A DNA stretch of 5,291 nt from NCBI GenBank assembly GCA_013002475.1, contig JABDJM010000119.1:1-5291 (forward strand). Reading direction: 5' to 3'. Both the position numbers and the translations under genes were made by a program. Positions 1 to 5,291 of the stretch are shown here, in pieces; position 1 is the first letter of the stretch, and each line of letters begins with the position of its first letter. This DNA comes from Saprospiraceae bacterium. Lineage in GTDB: Bacteria > Bacteroidota > Bacteroidia > Chitinophagales > Saprospiraceae. Below the pieces are notes generated by a model. The model made no database searches and was not told the DNA's origin. It worked only from the letters and a program-made list of their open reading frames with translations.

Positions 1-439
1 CTGAAAGGTTTTGGACTGCCAGATCATGATTTTTTTCCAGGTACCAAATGAACCCCAACCTGTTCTTTGCCTCGGCAACACCCAGATCATCCTTCATCTG
101 ATTGCGAAATCTTAGTTCCTCCAGAAAACACTTTCCGGCATTTGTATAATCGTACTTACTTTGATAAGCATACCCCTTCATGGCTTGCAGGTCTGCAAGT
201 ATAGACTGTGAGGGCTCAGAAACGGAAATCATTTCCGCATCCTGTATATACACTTCAGCCTCTTGGATCTTACCCTCTGATAATAAGGCAATTGTAAGTT
301 GCTTAAGAATCGTAACTTTTTCTTTGCCCTGTTTTGCAGCCACCATGTGTTTCAATTGGTCGATGCTTGGTTGGTTTGACCCATCCATTGGGATCAGGTA
401 GATTGAAAACACCAGTATCCCTAATAGAATCTTCTTCAT
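1..439 (-). CDS. Exported TPR-repeat protein, N-terminal part (partial at left edge)
   Basis: Reading the minus strand from the ATG at 439 gives 146 open codons to the window edge with no stop, so the C-terminal part is missing. Residues 1-18 form a signal peptide or membrane anchor: MKK, then a hydrophobic stretch ending near IYLIP. The rest is helical and TPR-like: one helical pair around residues 37-70 (LSEGKIQEAEVYIQDAE) and another around 83-146, where DLGVAEAKNRLGFIWYLEKN resembles the helix A pattern of TPR units. In Bacteroidota such exported TPR arrays often sit in front of a membrane helix and a histidine-kinase, LuxR-type or adenylate-cyclase output domain. Which one applies here cannot be seen. 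This ATG is the first in-frame start after an upstream in-frame stop, and its leader is A-rich without a Shine-Dalgarno. It is divergent from the 615-1205 gene. The TPR assignment is fairly sure; the function is unknown. Confidence 0.8.
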   Translation of the reverse strand, partial: MKKILLGILVFSIYLIPMDGSNQPSIDQLKHMVAAKQGKEKVTILKQLTIALLSEGKIQEAEVYIQDAEMISVSEPSQSILADLQAMKGYAYQSKYDYTNAGKCFLEELRFRNQMKDDLGVAEAKNRLGFIWYLEKNHDLAVQNLS

Positions 440-571
440 TTGCTTGTTTTTGATAGGTCGATAAAGCTTTATCCCTCTTAATCTGCAAATACGGTGCCGA
501 GCTACCCGATTTTTAAGAAGTCACCATTCCTTCAAAACCCTTTATTTCCTTAGGCTCGGCCTGTAAATTGT

Positions 572-579
572 TATAATTG
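572..579 (+). promoter_or_regulatory. Possible Bacteroidota -7 element (weak)
   Basis: TATAATTG matches the Bacteroidota -7 consensus TAnnTTTG at five of its six fixed bases and lies 35 bases before the ATG at 615, a reasonable distance. No clear TTG is found at the expected upstream -33 position (only TTA at 550-552), so this is a weak candidate for the promoter of the DUF1801/OmdA-like gene. Confidence 0.2.
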
Positions 580-614
580 CATCAGTCAAAATTCACACAG
601 TCAAAAGTCATTCG

Positions 615-1205
615 ATGTTTCGCTCAAAATCATTTGGTGAATACCTTGACCTGCATGTGGTCTACGCAGAAAATCTTCTGAAGCTTAGAAAGATCTGTTT
701 GGATTCAGGACTAGAGGAAACCATGAAGTGGGGAATGCCCACCTATTGCTACGAGGGTAAAAATGTGATCGGACTTGGTGCCTTTAAGAATTTCCTTGCC
801 ATCTGGTTTTTTCAAGGAGTCTTCTTATCAGATAAAAAAGGTGTACTTCGGAATGCCCAAAAGGGAAAAACGAAAGGAATGCGATCCTGGCAATTTGAAA
901 AGGGGGGGAAAATTGATGTTAGAGGTGTGAAGGGCTATGTTAGGGAAAGCATAGAAAACCATAAGAAGGGGCTGAAGGTCAGCCCGAGCCGAAAGAAGAC
1001 GGTGAGCCTCCCCAAGGAGATGAAAAATGCATTTAAGAAGGACCTCAAATTAGAGTCAGCCTTTAAGGAATTCACACCCGGGAAGCAAAGGGAATTTGCT
1101 GATCATATTGCAGAAGCTAAACGAGAAGCTACCCGAATAAGACGGCTAAATAAATGTATTCCTATGATTCTTTCAGGAGTGGGGTTGAATGATAAGTACC
1201 GTTAG
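615..1205 (+). CDS. DUF1801 / YdeI-OmdA-like protein
   Basis: A 196-residue protein with two recognisable parts. Residues about 10-115 fit the DUF1801 (YdhG-like) fold: ETMKWGMPTYCYEGKNVIGL at 35-54, followed by FLAIWFFQGVFL, is the characteristic core. Residues about 130-196 fit the YdeI/OmpD-associated (OmdA) C-terminal helical region, with FTPGKQREFADHIAEAKREA and a basic TRIRR stretch, ending in GLNDKYR. Family members are small cytoplasmic proteins whose biochemical role is poorly known; some OmdA-type relatives were linked to bacteriocin or polymyxin tolerance, but that should not be transferred here. No signal peptide is present. The leader before ATG 615 has no Shine-Dalgarno, and no better start is visible. 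A seven-G run at 902-908 lies inside the coding region, yet the frame stays intact to a family-typical end. The last 4 bases overlap the convergent ilvE gene. Family assignment is confident; function is not. Confidence 0.87.
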   Translation: MFRSKSFGEYLDLHVVYAENLLKLRKICLDSGLEETMKWGMPTYCYEGKNVIGLGAFKNFLAIWFFQGVFLSDKKGVLRNAQKGKTKGMRSWQFEKGGKIDVRGVKGYVRESIENHKKGLKVSPSRKKTVSLPKEMKNAFKKDLKLESAFKEFTPGKQREFADHIAEAKREATRIRRLNKCIPMILSGVGLNDKYR

Positions 1206-2284
1206 GCTTTTATCGCTTCAGGAGCCTTCACCGGGACGATCCAATCAAACTCATCCGCCTTTTTCTGCGAGCGGATACCATTGATCTCATTTCTGAGGAA
1301 GTTGGCCACCTTTTGTTTTTCAGGAACAGGAAGCTTAAGAACATTGTCTTTATACTTGATCCTGTCGATATTGGCAACTACCACTGCTGTTCCAGCGCCA
1401 AAAGCTTCCTGTAGAAGTCCATTTTTGCTGGCTTTTACAATTTCGTCAATGGTAATTGGTCTCACTTCGATCTTGTAACCAAAAGAATCAAGAATGGCAA
1501 GCAAGCTGTCCCGGGTGATTCCCTTCAGGATTGCACCATCGGTAGCTGGAGTGATTACGACATCATCAATTACAAAAAACAAATTCATGGTACCGGCCTC
1601 CTGGACATACTTATACTCTTTTCCATCTAACCATAATACCTGATCATATCCTTTTTGCTTTGCTAATTCAGTAGGTAATAGAGATCCGGCATAATTTCCA
1701 CAGGCCTTCGCCTCTCCTGTTCCTCCTACTGCTGCACGCACATAGAATTCTTCCGCCACAAGACCTATAGGCTTTGGATAATAGGGTCCTACAGGTCCGG
1801 TGAATATGACAAACTTATAAGTATCTGATGGTCCGACCCCAATGTACTCTCCGTTGGCGAACATAAACGGGCGAATATAAAGAGCACTACCCTCCGCAGG
1901 TGGAATCCATTTTTGATCCAAGCCCACAATCGCGTGAATTGCTTCAACGAAAACATCCTCAGGAAATTCAGGCATAGCCATTCTCCTTGCAGAGGCATTG
2001 ATACGTGTTGCGTGCATCTCTGGTCTGAAAAGCAAAGGGTCACCTGAATAGCTTTTGGTGGCCTTCATCCCTTCAAAAATGGATTGTCCATAATGGAGAG
2101 CCAGACAGGCAGGATGGATTTGAATCGGGCCAAACGGGACTATTTGAAAATTGCCCCATTCTCCATCCTTATAGTCAGCAGTGAACATATGGTCGGAAAA
2201 GATTTTCCCAAACGGGATGTTATCAAAGTCAACTTCCGATATCTTAGAATTTTCGTTTTTGGTGATTTTGAATTTGGTATCCAT
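1202..2284 (-). CDS. ilvE: Branched-chain amino acid aminotransferase (PLP fold type IV)
   Basis: This cytoplasmic enzyme interconverts leucine, isoleucine and valine with their 2-oxo acids, using glutamate/2-oxoglutarate as amino partner and pyridoxal phosphate as cofactor. It is the last step of branched-chain synthesis and the first of degradation. At 360 residues it matches the longer (IlvE type II, mitochondrial BCAT-like) group rather than the roughly 310-residue E. coli form. Visible motifs: LHYGQSIFEGMKA (63-75), FRPEMHATRINASARRM (86-102), GSALYIRPF (132-140), GGTGEAKACGNYAGS (187-201) with K193 as the expected Schiff-base lysine, VQEAGTMNLFF (227-237) with E229 near the cofactor, GITRDS (255-260) for phosphate binding, and EAFGAGTAV (293-301). 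The CxxC redox switch of human BCATs is absent. ATG at 2284 gives the full family N-terminus; its leader is AT-rich with no Shine-Dalgarno. No leader peptide or T-box is apparent. The stop codon overlaps that of the facing gene, so it has no terminator of its own there. Confidence 0.97.
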   Translation of the reverse strand: MDTKFKITKNENSKISEVDFDNIPFGKIFSDHMFTADYKDGEWGNFQIVPFGPIQIHPACLALHYGQSIFEGMKATKSYSGDPLLFRPEMHATRINASARRMAMPEFPEDVFVEAIHAIVGLDQKWIPPAEGSALYIRPFMFANGEYIGVGPSDTYKFVIFTGPVGPYYPKPIGLVAEEFYVRAAVGGTGEAKACGNYAGSLLPTELAKQKGYDQVLWLDGKEYKYVQEAGTMNLFFVIDDVVITPATDGAILKGITRDSLLAILDSFGYKIEVRPITIDEIVKASKNGLLQEAFGAGTAVVVANIDRIKYKDNVLKLPVPEKQKVANFLRNEINGIRSQKKADEFDWIVPVKAPEAIKA

Positions 2285-2344
2285 CAGGGTATCTTTAATT
2301 TAATGCAATTTACTGATTTTTAGTCAAAAATTTTCTTGCGGCTA

Positions 2345-2352
2345 TATTTTTG
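2345..2352 (+). promoter_or_regulatory. Candidate Bacteroidota -7 promoter element
   Basis: TATTTTTG is an exact match to the TAnnTTTG -7 consensus used by the Bacteroidota housekeeping sigma factor. It lies 65 bases before the ATG at 2418 in the AT-rich gap between the divergent ilvE and the plus-strand run. No good TTG -33 box is present at the usual spacing (TTA at 2320-2322 is closest), and AT-rich DNA yields chance matches, so the call is tentative. If real, it would drive the psi-like/rdgB genes and possibly the sigma pair. Confidence 0.3.
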
Positions 2353-2417
2353 AACCTACAGGTATGTTTAATTCTATATTTTGAATATTTACAAAATAAA
2401 ATACTGACAAAGCGCTT

Positions 2418-2843
2418 ATGGACATTCTACTTTATCAACAAGACAACTTTGGAAATGTTGCAGAGGTCCAGGACCCTGACAACCCCAATGGGCTATGCAT
2501 CGTCTTAGGGGAAACCGAAAAGACAAAAGAGTCTTTAGATCTTCTTGAAAAAATCTGTACGGCCGCCAATATGAGTCTTGCAGAAGCTTATGTGGTTTCC
2601 ATCTCTGGGGATGCCCGATCATCAATGATCGAATGGGTTAATTGGGGAAAATGTCAGCAAATCTGGTTTTTGGGGATTGATCCTAAGCATATGGGTATCC
2701 ATTTTTCCGTTGAAAAGTATTCTCCCAAACAAGCAGGAGGCAAATCGATCATCTTCAGTGATCCATTATCTGAGTTGCTCGAAAACACCGAAGCAAAGAA
2801 AAAGCTTTGGGCGGCTATCAAAACAGAGCTTCATGGAGAGTAA
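2418..2843 (+). CDS. Conserved-looking unknown protein, possibly DNA polymerase III psi-like
   Basis: A 141-residue soluble protein with no signal peptide or membrane segment. I do not firmly recognise it. The pattern is alternating strand and helix: GLCIVLGE (26-33, strand), a helix over about 35-52, AYVVSISG (strand near 57-64), then QQIWFLGIDP and MGIHFSVEKY, then SDPLSELLENTEAKKKLWAA leading to the C-terminus. The last part has the order seen at the end of E. coli HolD (psi), a leucine-rich segment, a short Asn/Thr turn, then a K/A-rich helix containing LW. The total length is also close to psi (137 residues), which has a uracil-DNA-glycosylase-like fold. This is inference from pattern only. 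The gene overlaps rdgB by 11 bases, implying co-translation with a nucleotide-pool cleaning enzyme, which is compatible with a replication role. Start ATG 2418 follows an AT-rich leader. The gene itself is very likely real; its function is uncertain. Confidence 0.85.
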   Translation: MDILLYQQDNFGNVAEVQDPDNPNGLCIVLGETEKTKESLDLLEKICTAANMSLAEAYVVSISGDARSSMIEWVNWGKCQQIWFLGIDPKHMGIHFSVEKYSPKQAGGKSIIFSDPLSELLENTEAKKKLWAAIKTELHGE

Positions 2844-3432
2844 AACGAAGATCGTATTTGCGACTGGCAACCCTAACAAACTAAAAGAGGTCAGGGAAAT
2901 GCTTGGGGAGTCTGTTGAGGTATTGGGTTTGACAGATATTGGATGTACCGAGGAAATCCCGGAAACCTCCCCCACTATTGAAGGAAATGCGATCCTGAAG
3001 GCTCAATATGTAAAAGAGAATTACGGTTTGGATTGTTTCAGTGAAGACACAGGATTAGAGGTAGAGGCTTTAGATGGTCAGCCTGGTGTTTTTAGTGCCA
3101 GATATGCTGGACCTCAAAAGGACTCTTCTGACAACATGAAACTTGTTTTGGACAAGCTACAAGATCAGGAAAACCGGTCTGCCAGATTTAAAACGGTAAT
3201 AGCTTTGATACAGGGATCAAAACTGGAAACTTTCGAAGGAATCATCAACGGACACATAACCATAAACCCAAAAGGTGAAAAGGGATTCGGCTACGACCCA
3301 ATATTTCAGCCAGAGGGATACGAACAAACATTTGCAGAACTAAACAGAACAGAAAAAAATGAAATAAGTCATAGAGCACGTGCAGTTAGGAAGTTGGTAA
3401 AATATCTGCAGGGCTCTAACGGTTATACATAA
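2833..3432 (+). CDS. rdgB: RdgB/HAM1 family non-canonical purine NTP pyrophosphatase (ITPase)
   Basis: Hydrolyses dITP/ITP and dXTP/XTP to the monophosphate and pyrophosphate, keeping deaminated purines out of DNA and RNA. It is cytoplasmic and usually a Mg-dependent homodimer. At 199 residues it has the normal family length (E. coli about 197). Motifs in order: FATGNPNKLKEV (9-20, the (S/T)GNxxK nucleotide-binding motif), ETSPTIEGNAILKA (44-57), FSEDTGLEVEALDGQPGVFS (69-88) with E71 and D72 matching the acidic pair whose second Asp is the catalytic base in RdgB, SARYAGP (88-94), KGFGYDPIF (150-158) and ISHRARA (178-184) for base recognition. All key residues are present. ATG 2833 is chosen because the family sequence begins right there. 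The reading frame is open further upstream, to an ATG at 2677, but that part is out-of-frame sequence of the preceding gene. It overlaps that gene by 11 bases, suggesting translational coupling. Confidence 0.97.
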   Translation: MESKTKIVFATGNPNKLKEVREMLGESVEVLGLTDIGCTEEIPETSPTIEGNAILKAQYVKENYGLDCFSEDTGLEVEALDGQPGVFSARYAGPQKDSSDNMKLVLDKLQDQENRSARFKTVIALIQGSKLETFEGIINGHITINPKGEKGFGYDPIFQPEGYEQTFAELNRTEKNEISHRARAVRKLVKYLQGSNGYT

Positions 3433-3489
3433 GCAAGGAGGAAAACTCCACCAACTTTTAACGGCCGATTTTGGCAAAAAAGCAATTGA

Positions 3490-4044
3490 ATGGTTACTAA
3501 CCTGCAGATGCAAAGCCTACTGGATCTTGATACCATCCAGGCGGCTATCGCTGGAAAGAGACAAGCTCAGGAAGCACTTTATGTACAGTATAGTCCAACA
3601 ATGTTTGGGATATGCCTAAGATATGCTTCCGATTATCACAGCGCAGAGGACATTTTGCAGGAAGGTTTTGTAAAAGTTTTTAAAAACCTGGATAGATTTC
3701 GCGGAGATGGTTCTTTTGAAGGATGGATGAAAAGAATTTTTATCAACACATCAATTGAATTCTACAGAAAAGCGGTCAATAAAAGGAAGATCATTGAAAT
3801 GGATTCTGTGTATGACCAGGGATCAGCTCCATTGGCTCTGGATAATCTTGCAGCGAAGGACATTTTAAAGATCATTCAAAAATTACCCAACGGGTATCGA
3901 ACCATATTTAACCTTTACGCCATTGAAGGATACACGCATAGAGAGATCGGTGCCATGCTAGGGATTTCGGAAGGGACCTCAAAATCCCAATTAGCGCGCG
4001 CCAGAGAAGCGATCAGGATGAAGATCCAAACCCAAAACGTCTAA
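3490..4044 (+). CDS. ECF-type RNA polymerase sigma factor (sigma-70 family)
   Basis: A 184-residue alternative sigma factor that directs RNA polymerase to a specific promoter set. Sigma region 2 spans about 27-95: ALYVQYSPTMFGICLRYASD, then the region 2.2 motif SAEDILQEGFVKVFKNLDRF (51-70), then FEGWMKRIFINTSIEFYRK (76-94). A linker of about 30 residues follows. Region 4 spans about 124-178: KLPNGYRTIFNLYAIEGYTH (131-150) and the helix-turn-helix REIGAMLGISEGTSKSQLAR (151-170), which would read the -35 element. There is no region 1 or 3, as expected for ECF factors. Start ATG 3490 is used; an in-frame ATG at 3508 (residue 7) is a possible alternative, and neither has a Shine-Dalgarno at proper spacing. 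It starts 57 bases after rdgB and ends 2 bases before the membrane protein that probably controls it. The stimulus and regulon cannot be read from the sequence. Confidence 0.97.
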   Translation: MVTNLQMQSLLDLDTIQAAIAGKRQAQEALYVQYSPTMFGICLRYASDYHSAEDILQEGFVKVFKNLDRFRGDGSFEGWMKRIFINTSIEFYRKAVNKRKIIEMDSVYDQGSAPLALDNLAAKDILKIIQKLPNGYRTIFNLYAIEGYTHREIGAMLGISEGTSKSQLARAREAIRMKIQTQNV

Positions 4045-4046
4045 AC

Positions 4047-4718
4047 ATGAAAAAAACAAATACACCAAATACCTCCTCCAAGAGACCTCTGACTGAAAAC
4101 AGTGGCCCGGGCATCCCGGCACCTGAGGGTGGTCAGAATCCGGACGAGCTAACCGATCTTGAGTCTTTGTTCAAGACCAAACTGGAAAGTTTTACCGAAA
4201 CCCCTTCCGAGGAAAACTGGGCTCCCATTCAGCAAAGAATTCCATTGAGTCTGAGTTTGCATCGGCAATTAACCACCTGGAGTAAAATCGCTGCCGTTTT
4301 GGTAGTTGGTCTTTTTGTGAGCATGCTCATTAATATCTACACCAATTCTCCGAAGGAATCGGAAATGGTCAAAGGACCGGAAATGTTTCCCGTCATCAAT
4401 CAAGGCCCAAGTGATTTTGTGCTGGACATTGACCAAAATTCAAGCTCCAAAAAGGATTCTGAGAAATTCAGCGCCCAAAAATTATTGGATGACGAAGGCT
4501 CCCTTACCCTGGGTCCTAATGAACCATTGGAAGCTTTAGCGCCACTGGAGACCAAATTCCCGGAAGAGCTGACCGCTGCCGGCAATCCTCTGGATCAAAA
4601 ACTCCGTGAAGCAGGCCAATTGGGAAATATTCCCTTGCACAACCAAAAACCTACAGAGGAGGAAATGCTCAGCCTCAGTCCACAAGAAGACTTGAAAAGT
4701 CCGAACAAGAAAAACTAA
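4047..4718 (+). CDS. Single-pass membrane protein, probable anti-sigma partner of the ECF factor
   Basis: A 223-residue protein. Residues 1-78 are polar, with a Pro/Gly-rich start. At 38-65, LESLFKTKLESF followed by TPSEENWAPIQQRI fits the short 'FrxkLe...P...W..I' motif I associate with the N-terminal cytoplasmic segments of Bacteroidota anti-sigma-like proteins. Residues 79-98 (WSKIAAVLVVGLFVSMLINI is the core) form one transmembrane helix; basic residues before it suggest N-terminus in, C-terminus out. The remaining ~124 residues are acidic, rich in Pro, Ser, Leu and Glu, with no recognised domain. There is no HxxxCxxC zinc anti-sigma (ZAS) motif and no FecR domain, so the assignment rests on position (2 bases after the sigma gene), topology and the N-terminal motif. 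It would hold the sigma factor at the membrane until a signal arrives. The hairpin at 4744-4784 ends the transcript. Moderate certainty on role, high on being a gene. Confidence 0.8.
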   Translation: MKKTNTPNTSSKRPLTENSGPGIPAPEGGQNPDELTDLESLFKTKLESFTETPSEENWAPIQQRIPLSLSLHRQLTTWSKIAAVLVVGLFVSMLINIYTNSPKESEMVKGPEMFPVINQGPSDFVLDIDQNSSSKKDSEKFSAQKLLDDEGSLTLGPNEPLEALAPLETKFPEELTAAGNPLDQKLREAGQLGNIPLHNQKPTEEEMLSLSPQEDLKSPNKKN

Positions 4719-4743
4719 GAAATTATCATTGTTGTGCTTTGGT

Positions 4744-4784
4744 GAATGTCGTTTTCATAAATTGAGAACGACATTCTATTTTTA
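4744..4784 (+). terminator. Strong rho-independent terminator hairpin
   Basis: GAATGTCGTT (4744-4753) pairs perfectly with AACGACATTC (4767-4776). The stem can extend inward by four more pairs (TTCA with TGAG, one of them T-G), leaving a five-base TAAAT loop. The tail TATTTTTA (4777-4784) supplies a T-rich tract on the plus strand, while the other flank is not A-rich, so it works in the plus direction. It lies 25 bases after the stop of the anti-sigma-like gene and fits the end of that transcript. It also finishes only 4 bases before the next start codon. Confidence 0.87.
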
Positions 4785-4788
4785 GAGC

Positions 4789-5291
4789 ATGGCTGTACTC
4801 CGCATTTCCAACCTTTCCAAATCATATGGCTCCGTTCAGGCGGTCCGGGATCTCACTTTTGAAGTCCAGCCAGGAGAGGTAATGGGCTTGCTTGGCCCTA
4901 ATGGAAGTGGGAAGACCACTACCCTGGGAATGGTCCTCGGAGCAATAAGACCAGACCAGGGAAGTTTCCTTTGGTTTGAATCAGGCTCGGGGCATAAGGA
5001 ACGGAATAAGATCGGCTCCATATTGGAAAGCCCTAATTTCTATCCCTATCTGAGTGCCAAGGATAATCTCAAAATATTTTGCAGGATCAAAAGATCCTCA
5101 TTTGATGAGATTCCTGAACTACTGAATATGGTGGGTTTGCATTCCAGAATGAATTCCCCCGTAAGGACTTTTTCACTTGGCATGAAGCAAAGGCTAGCAT
5201 TGGCTGCTGCCCTGGTGGGTGATCCGGAAGTATTGGTGCTGGACGAACCAGCCAATGGTTTGGACCCCCAAGGAATCGCAGAGGTTAGGAC
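4789..5291 (+). CDS. ABC transporter ATP-binding subunit, BcrA/LanF/NatA-like (partial at right edge)
   Basis: The first 167 residues of a nucleotide-binding domain that powers a membrane export or resistance-type transporter; the permease should lie downstream, outside the window. Visible: strand pattern LRISNLSKSYGSVQAVRDL (4-22), Walker A GPNGSGKTT (36-44), an E-loop ILESPNFYPYLSAKDNL (78-94) where the usual Q-loop glutamine is E80, signature FSLGMKQRL (128-136, LSGGQ variant), Walker B VLVLDEP (148-154) with catalytic E153, and D-loop NGLDP (156-160). The H-loop histidine is beyond the edge. The LGMKQRL signature and E-loop are typical of the drug/lantibiotic-immunity (BcrA, LanF) and related ABC-2 groups. 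ATG 4789 gives the normal family N-terminus, but only 4 bases separate it from a terminator hairpin, so the gene needs a promoter close by or tolerates a structured leader. The substrate is unknown. Confidence 0.95.
   Translation, partial: MAVLRISNLSKSYGSVQAVRDLTFEVQPGEVMGLLGPNGSGKTTTLGMVLGAIRPDQGSFLWFESGSGHKERNKIGSILESPNFYPYLSAKDNLKIFCRIKRSSFDEIPELLNMVGLHSRMNSPVRTFSLGMKQRLALAAALVGDPEVLVLDEPANGLDPQGIAEVR

Noticed and set aside
303..488. Minus-strand 61-codon open frame starting at 488
   Set aside because: It overlaps the TPR gene in a different frame; the TPR frame has a signal peptide and repeat pattern, while this one has neither.
496..560. GCCGAGC (496-502) and GCTCGGC (554-560) inverted repeat in the divergent gap
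   Set aside because: Seven-base arms separated by 51 bases form no convincing hairpin and could arise by chance.
1204..1227. AGGCT...AGCCT stem near the convergent stops, considered as a shared terminator
   Set aside because: Only 5 pairs with a 14-base loop and no T tract on either strand.
2084..2323. Plus-strand open frame of 79 codons across the ilvE start and the divergent gap
   Set aside because: It is mostly antisense to the conserved N-terminus of ilvE and its product has no recognisable features.
2617..2630. GATCAT-CA-ATGATC palindrome inside the 2418-2843 gene
   Set aside because: Short, within coding sequence, no repeat of it elsewhere in the window; likely chance.
2677..2832. 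Upstream extension of the rdgB reading frame to an ATG at 2677
   Set aside because: The extra 52 residues do not resemble RdgB, lie entirely within the 2418-2843 gene in another frame, and the family N-terminus begins at ATG 2833.
1..5291. Search by eye for tRNA/rRNA genes, CRISPR repeats, transposase genes, phage genes or toxin-antitoxin pairs
   Set aside because: None seen; the coding content is housekeeping and regulatory, with no sign of a mobile or defence island.

Overview
The window looks like ordinary chromosome from a member of the Bacteroidota, probably a Cytophagales-type bacterium. This is inferred from several signs: moderately AT-rich DNA, A-rich leaders with almost no Shine-Dalgarno sequences, an ECF sigma factor followed at once by a single-pass membrane partner of the type common in this phylum, an exported TPR protein, and the style of the branched-chain aminotransferase and DUF1801/OmdA proteins. 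No sequence search was run, so the taxonomy is a judgement from protein style.

Layout from left to right: (1) positions 1-439, minus strand, hold the N-terminal part of an exported TPR protein that runs off the left edge. (2) After a 175-base divergent gap, 615-1205 on the plus strand encode a DUF1801/YdeI-OmdA-like protein. (3) Facing it and overlapping its stop codon by 4 bases is a minus-strand branched-chain amino acid aminotransferase (ilvE, 1202-2284). (4) After an AT-rich 133-base divergent gap there is a plus-strand run of four closely packed genes (2418-4718): a 141-residue unknown protein that faintly resembles the DNA polymerase III psi subunit; rdgB, which overlaps it by 11 bases; an ECF sigma factor; and its probable anti-sigma partner, 2 bases further on. 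The run ends at a strong intrinsic terminator hairpin (4744-4784). (5) Only 4 bases after that hairpin begins the ATPase subunit of an ABC transporter of the BcrA/LanF/NatA type, cut by the right edge.

How they fit together: rdgB (clearance of inosine/xanthosine triphosphates) and the possible replisome-linked protein could form a small genome-maintenance pair. The sigma/anti-sigma pair is a standard envelope- or stress-signalling module that may be read from the same transcript or from its own promoter. ilvE, the DUF1801 protein and the TPR protein appear to be independent units. I found no RNA genes, insertion sequences, CRISPR arrays, phage genes or attachment sites, and no convincing evidence of a wholly new system. 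The points most worth a second look are the terminator pressed against the ABC start codon, the psi-like unknown protein overlapping rdgB, and the glutamate in place of the Q-loop glutamine in the ABC ATPase.
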